Assembly (NCBI GenBank): GCA_018895675.1
Contig: JAHIOG010000303.1
Span: forward strand, 1 to 18,879
Origin: a bacterium
Lineage (GTDB): Bacteria; Fidelibacterota; UBA2242
DNA: 18,879 nt
Direction of reading: 5' to 3'
The notes under the pieces: generated by a model
Seen by the model: the letters and a program-made list of their open reading frames with translations, nothing else
The model's database searches: none
Told to the model about the DNA's origin: nothing
Translations under genes and position numbers: made by a program
Shown: in pieces, positions 14,948 through 18,879 of the stretch
Layout of the letters: every line of letters begins with the position of its first letter
How positions within the stretch are numbered: position 1 is the first letter of the stretch

Positions 14948-17900
14948 ATGAAAAAAGTAGAATTATTTCTTTGTGTGAGTCTGATAGTAACAATACTATT
15001 CTGTGGCTCACTTCTTGCCCAGGGAGTACAAAAGGATCGTTTAGATCTGGTGGCCACCATAGGAGAAATTGGCGGTCTGGATAGAGCCTGGGATGTAGCT
15101 TTTTCTGCCGATGGTAATTATGCTTATATAGCAGGAAAAGGACCTATTGCCCCCAGGGTATGGATAATGGATGTATCTGTTCCAGCCAATCTCTCTACAG
15201 TCGGAACGATTGATATTCCTAATCCTGCCGGTGAAGGTAACAAAGAGGCATGGGGAGTACAATCTGTCGGGAATATGCTCTATATTGCTGCCTTTAAGTC
15301 CGGTCTGTTTATTTATGATATAACTACGCCAACAGCTCCTGTTTTAAAGGGTAGTTATACTAGTGATTGTGAGAGCCGGGGAGTATACGTTGACGGCGAT
15401 TTTGCCTACGTAGCCGATGCCTGGAAGGGTTTAACTATCTATAACGTCAGTGTCCCTACTGCTCCGACTAAAGTTAGCCGGTATAATACTGATGCGGATA
15501 TTGGTATTGCCAACCCTCAAGATGGCAAGGCAAACGCCGAGTTCCACGGCGTAAAGGTTGTCGGCGATATCGCATATTGTGCGGCAGGAAATTTTGAGTT
15601 GGTTACAGTAAATGTCGCTGTCAAGACAGCTCCGGCCGGACTTGGTTTTCTTCCCAAGGCCGGATGGTCACGAGGAATTGATGTTGCAGGTAACCACGCA
15701 TATATTTGTGGAAATGACGGCTTAACTATAGCTGATGTAACTACCGCCGCAACTCCGGCAATAGTAGGTGCGGGTTATAAACTGGCTGGCAAGGGAGAAC
15801 TCTGGCATGCGCAAGTCATCGGGACCAAAGCCTATCTACCTTATGAAAAAGCCGGCTTTATCACATTGGATGTAACCACTCCTGCAGCTCCGTCGGTAGT
15901 TGACAGTTTATGGATTGCGGGTAAGAACCGTGGGATATGCGTCCTTGGCACAAAGGCTTATGTTGTTGAGGAAAAATCCTTCAATATCGTGGATATCAGC
16001 ACTTCTGGTTCTCCTGTTTTAGTGGGTACTACCGCCAAACCAGGCGTCAAGCGTCCCTGGATGGTAAAGGTTGTCGATAATTATGCTTATGTTGCCGATT
16101 TGTCTCTTCCTGGATTGCTGATATGCGACGTAACTAATCCTGCTGCTCCTGTAGTGAAGGGTTCTGCCACTTCACCCAATACTAAAGAAGCGTGGGATGT
16201 GGAAGTGGTTGGCAACTATGCCTATGTTGCTTGCATGCAAGATGGCCTGGTGATATTCGATGTTTCGGATAAAACAAGTCCAACGGTTGCAGGTCAGTGC
16301 GTAACAACCGATAATAGTCTCTACAAAAGCAAAAATAGTGAAAGTAGAGGCGTGAAAGTTGCCGGTAATTATGCTTATGTAGGCGATGCCAACGGTGGCT
16401 TAACAGTGGTAAATGTTACCAACCCCGCAGCGCCTTTAAAGGTTGCTAATATTGGTCACGACGACATGGAAGCCCACCGACTGGATGTAGACGGCAACAC
16501 CTGCTATGTTGGCGGCGGAAAAGGTGTAGCGATAGTCAATATTACGACCCCTGCGAGTCCTTCCATTGTCAGTTTTTTACCAAAAAGCGACAAGTGGGTT
16601 CGCGGAGCAAGAGTTCTTGGAGATTATGTTTATTACAGTGAGGGACTTGCTATTGTCGATGTAGCCGATCACGCTGCTCCTGTAGAGGTCAGCCGTTACT
16701 ATTCCCCTGACGGAAGAGAAGGCTGGGATTGCCAGGTTCGTGCTATGACAAAAGGCACCTACGCTTTCTACGGTGCAGAACGCGCTCTCAGGGTATTAGA
16801 TGTAAGCAATGTCGCTTCCTTTGCCTCCTTTTTTACTCCGCCACAAGTTGCTTACTATTGGGATCAATCGGTTCTGCCGGGTGTTCCCAAGGGAAGAGGA
16901 ATAGATGTTGTCGGAAACTATGTGTACATGGCAGGTGAAGATCCCGGAGTGATCTGTATATTCAAGTTCACTGAACCTGATGCACCTGCTCTTGGCATTG
17001 AGAGCATAGTTGATATACAGGAAGATCAAGGACGCAACGTGCGGGTCACCTGGAACCGTTCGGCATTTGATAAATTCGATAGCTCGCAGCCGATTACCCA
17101 GTATGGTCTCTGGAGAGAAGTTGGTGATCTGGGTAGTGGCTCGCTTGCAAAAGCAATGCCGACCACAACCGTTCAGACAATTGATGAAATGTACAGCAGC
17201 ATCTCAAAGGCTAACGTGGGAGGTCGTTTTTCAGTAGCAAGCTCGGGCGTATCCTACGATTTGATTGCCACGGCGCCGGCTGTCCAGGCTCCCCAATATG
17301 GAATGGTATCTCCTACTCTGGGAGATTCTACCATTAATGGAATTGTCTGGTCGGTTTTTGTTGTCTCGGCTCATACGAAGGATCCTGCCAAATACTTCGT
17401 TTCTGCTTCAGAAAAAGGTTATTCAATAGATAACTTAGCACCGGAGGCGCCTAAGGGACTATTGGCTTCCCAGGTGGCAGGCCCGGCAATATCGCTAAGT
17501 TGGGAAAAGAGCGCTGCGCCGGATTTCAACTATTTCGCCATTTATAAAGGCGGATCAGCTGAGCCGATTGCAACGACTACCGGTCTAAGTTATGTTGATA
17601 GTGATGTGGTTGCCGGAGTAAGCTATACCTACAATGTGACTGCATTTGATTTCTCCGGTAATGAAGGTCCTGCGGCGGAAGTGACCATAACTCCAGCTGT
17701 CGGTATAAGTCAGGATAATAGCGAGCTTCCGGGAAGTTATGCATTGGCGCAAAATTATCCAAACCCGTTTAATCCGACGACTCAGATTAAATATCAGACT
17801 CCGGAGTCCGGCAATGTAAAAATTGTCGTATACAGCCTCACTGGTCAGGAAGTCAGAACTTTGGTTAATCAGAATCAAAGCGCCGGTTTCTATACAGTAC

Positions 17901-18013
17901 ATTGGGATGGCAGGGACAATAACGGCGGACAGACCCCGTCAGGTATTTATTTCTACCAGATGCAAAGTGATAATGGCTTTATGAACATGAAAAGAATGAT
18001 CCTGATTAAGTAG
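14948..18013 (+). CDS. Secreted LVIVD-repeat beta-propeller protein with T9SS-type sorting domain
   Basis: 1021 residues, with GGAGGT 9 nt before the ATG. Residues 1-24 are a signal peptide, probably cut after LLA. From about residue 40 to 690 there are 14 LVIVD-type repeats, each with a (A/R)(W/G)xVxVxGxYAYVA strand pair followed by GLxIxDVTxPAAPxxVG. Fourteen equals two seven-bladed propellers. Residues ~694-830 are Fn3-like (RNVRVTWNRSAFDKF), and a clearer fibronectin III domain follows (~847-925, from PEAPKGLLASQVAG). The last ~90 residues contain ALAQNYPNPFNPTTQIKY, YSLTGQEVRTLV and SGIYFYQM, a FlgD/Ig-like C-terminal domain used as a T9SS sorting signal. The protein is thus expected on the cell surface or outside. 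LVIVD proteins are thought to mediate binding; the ligand is unknown. It follows the LacI-family gene by 167 bp, and a terminator follows it. Confidence 0.9.
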   Translation: MKKVELFLCVSLIVTILFCGSLLAQGVQKDRLDLVATIGEIGGLDRAWDVAFSADGNYAYIAGKGPIAPRVWIMDVSVPANLSTVGTIDIPNPAGEGNKEAWGVQSVGNMLYIAAFKSGLFIYDITTPTAPVLKGSYTSDCESRGVYVDGDFAYVADAWKGLTIYNVSVPTAPTKVSRYNTDADIGIANPQDGKANAEFHGVKVVGDIAYCAAGNFELVTVNVAVKTAPAGLGFLPKAGWSRGIDVAGNHAYICGNDGLTIADVTTAATPAIVGAGYKLAGKGELWHAQVIGTKAYLPYEKAGFITLDVTTPAAPSVVDSLWIAGKNRGICVLGTKAYVVEEKSFNIVDISTSGSPVLVGTTAKPGVKRPWMVKVVDNYAYVADLSLPGLLICDVTNPAAPVVKGSATSPNTKEAWDVEVVGNYAYVACMQDGLVIFDVSDKTSPTVAGQCVTTDNSLYKSKNSESRGVKVAGNYAYVGDANGGLTVVNVTNPAAPLKVANIGHDDMEAHRLDVDGNTCYVGGGKGVAIVNITTPASPSIVSFLPKSDKWVRGARVLGDYVYYSEGLAIVDVADHAAPVEVSRYYSPDGREGWDCQVRAMTKGTYAFYGAERALRVLDVSNVASFASFFTPPQVAYYWDQSVLPGVPKGRGIDVVGNYVYMAGEDPGVICIFKFTEPDAPALGIESIVDIQEDQGRNVRVTWNRSAFDKFDSSQPITQYGLWREVGDLGSGSLAKAMPTTTVQTIDEMYSSISKANVGGRFSVASSGVSYDLIATAPAVQAPQYGMVSPTLGDSTINGIVWSVFVVSAHTKDPAKYFVSASEKGYSIDNLAPEAPKGLLASQVAGPAISLSWEKSAAPDFNYFAIYKGGSAEPIATTTGLSYVDSDVVAGVSYTYNVTAFDFSGNEGPAAEVTITPAVGISQDNSELPGSYALAQNYPNPFNPTTQIKYQTPESGNVKIVVYSLTGQEVRTLVNQNQSAGFYTVHWDGRDNNGGQTPSGIYFYQMQSDNGFMNMKRMILIK

Positions 18014-18025
18014 CTGTTTTTTAGG

Positions 18026-18062
18026 TTCGGTCGGAAAGTCCAGTCCGGGCTTTTCGACCGAA
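18026..18062 (+). terminator. Rho-independent-type terminator after the T9SS protein
   Basis: TTCGGTCG plus gAAAG pairs with CTTTtCGACCGAA around a short GC-rich loop, followed by TACTTTTAT. The T tract is short, so termination may be partial and allow some read-through to 18090. Confidence 0.65.
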
Positions 18063-18089
18063 TACTTTTATAGAGGGAGGCGGAAAAGA

Positions 18090-18743
18090 ATGAACAAATT
18101 GTTAGTATTTATTTTTTCACTAACACTCATCTGTCTGGTTACATCTTATGGCCAGCAGGATGGGGATAATTCGGCCATCTCTATTGTTTGGACTGATCTA
18201 GATTCTTCGGTCCCGACCCCAACAGGATCAAACGGAAACAAAATTTTATCACTCTTGGGCGGCACTGATTTAGACCAGGACAGTCTGAAGGAGATAATTG
18301 CTGTTGTTATTACTAGCGATGTGGCGGTACACCGTCATCTCTGCGTGTTTGAAGCTACCGGTGATGATAATCAAATCGATTTAGTCTGGCAGTACGAATT
18401 TCCAAATCCGATTTCAAAGATGTGGCTGCAAAATTGTTGTATCGGAGATCTCGATGGAAACGGCGCATTGGAGATTATTGCCATTGACCTGGTAGAAACA
18501 CCGCCTAATCAACCTGAGATATATGTATTTGAATACTCCGGAGATGATAATATGTATGGGGTTGCCGCCGGTGACGTCATACAGCCTAATGTAACCTGGG
18601 ATATGAACACACCGGCTAAAACAGATGACGTCAGGAGCATTGCCGTAGGCGATTTGAATGATGACGGCAAGGATGAAATGGCAGTGATTTGTGCCATAAA
18701 CCAACCGGCGTTTTTTATTGCTTCGATAAGTTTTTGTTTCTAA
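18090..18743 (+). CDS. Secreted FG-GAP/VCBS-repeat protein, probably truncated
   Basis: GGGAGG lies 9 nt before the ATG. Residues 1-21 form a signal peptide (MNKLLVFIFSLTLICLVTSYG). At least three FG-GAP/VCBS-type repeats with calcium-binding-like Asp loops follow: LGGTDLDQDSLKEIIAVV, CIGDLDGNGALEIIAID and AVGDLNDDGKDEMAVIC. Such repeats build surface beta-propellers and usually occur in sets of seven, so 217 residues is short. The last ~14 residues (QPAFFIASISFCF) break the repeat pattern, and no T9SS sorting domain is present. This suggests a premature end by frameshift or insertion near 18705, where the DNA becomes more AT-rich. It follows another secreted protein and may share its surface role. 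Confidence is high in the family and moderate in the truncation. Confidence 0.8.
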   Translation: MNKLLVFIFSLTLICLVTSYGQQDGDNSAISIVWTDLDSSVPTPTGSNGNKILSLLGGTDLDQDSLKEIIAVVITSDVAVHRHLCVFEATGDDNQIDLVWQYEFPNPISKMWLQNCCIGDLDGNGALEIIAIDLVETPPNQPEIYVFEYSGDDNMYGVAAGDVIQPNVTWDMNTPAKTDDVRSIAVGDLNDDGKDEMAVICAINQPAFFIASISFCF

Positions 18744-18879
18744 AATAGCTTGTAACTGTAAGGAGATAAATGAATATAAAAAATATGAAACAAAATCTAA
18801 CGTAACTTTATTAAAATGGCGAATAACTTTTTTGTGGGATTAAAACGTTGTGCTTTTAGAGTATTCTTCATAATCTTTC
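18744..18879 (+). other. AT-rich end of window with a short orphan start
   Basis: AAGGAG followed by ATG at 18770 gives only 11 codons (MNIKNMKQNLT). A second ATG at 18816 opens a frame (MANNFFVGLKRCAFRVFFII) that runs off the window, without a ribosome site. Either could be the start of a new or broken gene; nothing further can be supported. Confidence 0.3.

Noticed and set aside
18374..18385. Third copy of the operator-like motif (AAATCGATTTA)
   Set aside because: It lies inside the FG-GAP coding sequence as ordinary codons and is probably a chance match.

Overview
The window looks like a chromosomal stretch of an uncultured, probably anaerobic bacterium of the Fibrobacterota-Chlorobi-Bacteroidota (FCB) superphylum or a neighbour such as Calditrichota, KSB1 or Ignavibacteria. 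The main evidence is the secreted repeat protein at 14948-18013. It ends in a type IX secretion (T9SS)-type sorting domain with the NYPNPFNPTT signature common in these phyla. An outer-membrane-type fusion protein, FG-GAP proteins and mostly AT-rich DNA agree with this. The phylum is an inference.

Layout. (1) 1-2350, minus strand: the start of a large secreted M1-peptidase-like protein with a C-terminal beta-rich, probably barrel, domain. All three catalytic signatures are degenerate. (2) 2463-2760: tRNA-Lys(CTT) with its own promoter and a strong terminator. (3) 2780-4983: a graveyard of mobile DNA next to the tRNA. A tyrosine recombinase gene is cut in two by a 743-bp segment with the hallmarks of an integron gene cassette (G^TT junctions, complementary R'' and R' core sites, a 126-nt attC-like hairpin). 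The cassette carries a four-helix-bundle gene that is itself broken by a 74-bp palindromic element. An IS3-type transposase remnant follows. (4) 5035-6606: a visibly GC-richer fused MetF/MTHFR_C methylenetetrahydrofolate reductase. (5) 6607-7260: hairpin repeats around a deleted LuxR-type response regulator. (6) 7674-14780: an AT-rich carbohydrate cluster with no signal peptides. It encodes a 733-residue unrecognised protein, a GH130-family enzyme, a GT-B glycosyltransferase, a second GH130 protein with a new-looking N-terminal extension, and a LacI-family regulator. (7) 14870-18879: a leader region with an unusually long anti-16S match, a 14-repeat LVIVD T9SS cargo protein, a terminator, and a truncated-looking FG-GAP protein.

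The carbohydrate cluster most simply reads as a cytosolic system that builds or breaks a beta-mannoside: a glycosyltransferase sits between two GH130 (phosphorylase/hydrolase) genes. A LacI regulator is at the end of the run, and two near-identical CG-centred 12-mers exactly 80 bp apart precede the first GH130 gene. The substrate cannot be read from sequence. No complete, plainly new defence system is visible. The most unusual signals are the integron cassette captured inside another recombinase gene, the GH130/GT/GH130 cluster, and the 14-nt anti-Shine-Dalgarno match upstream of the T9SS protein.
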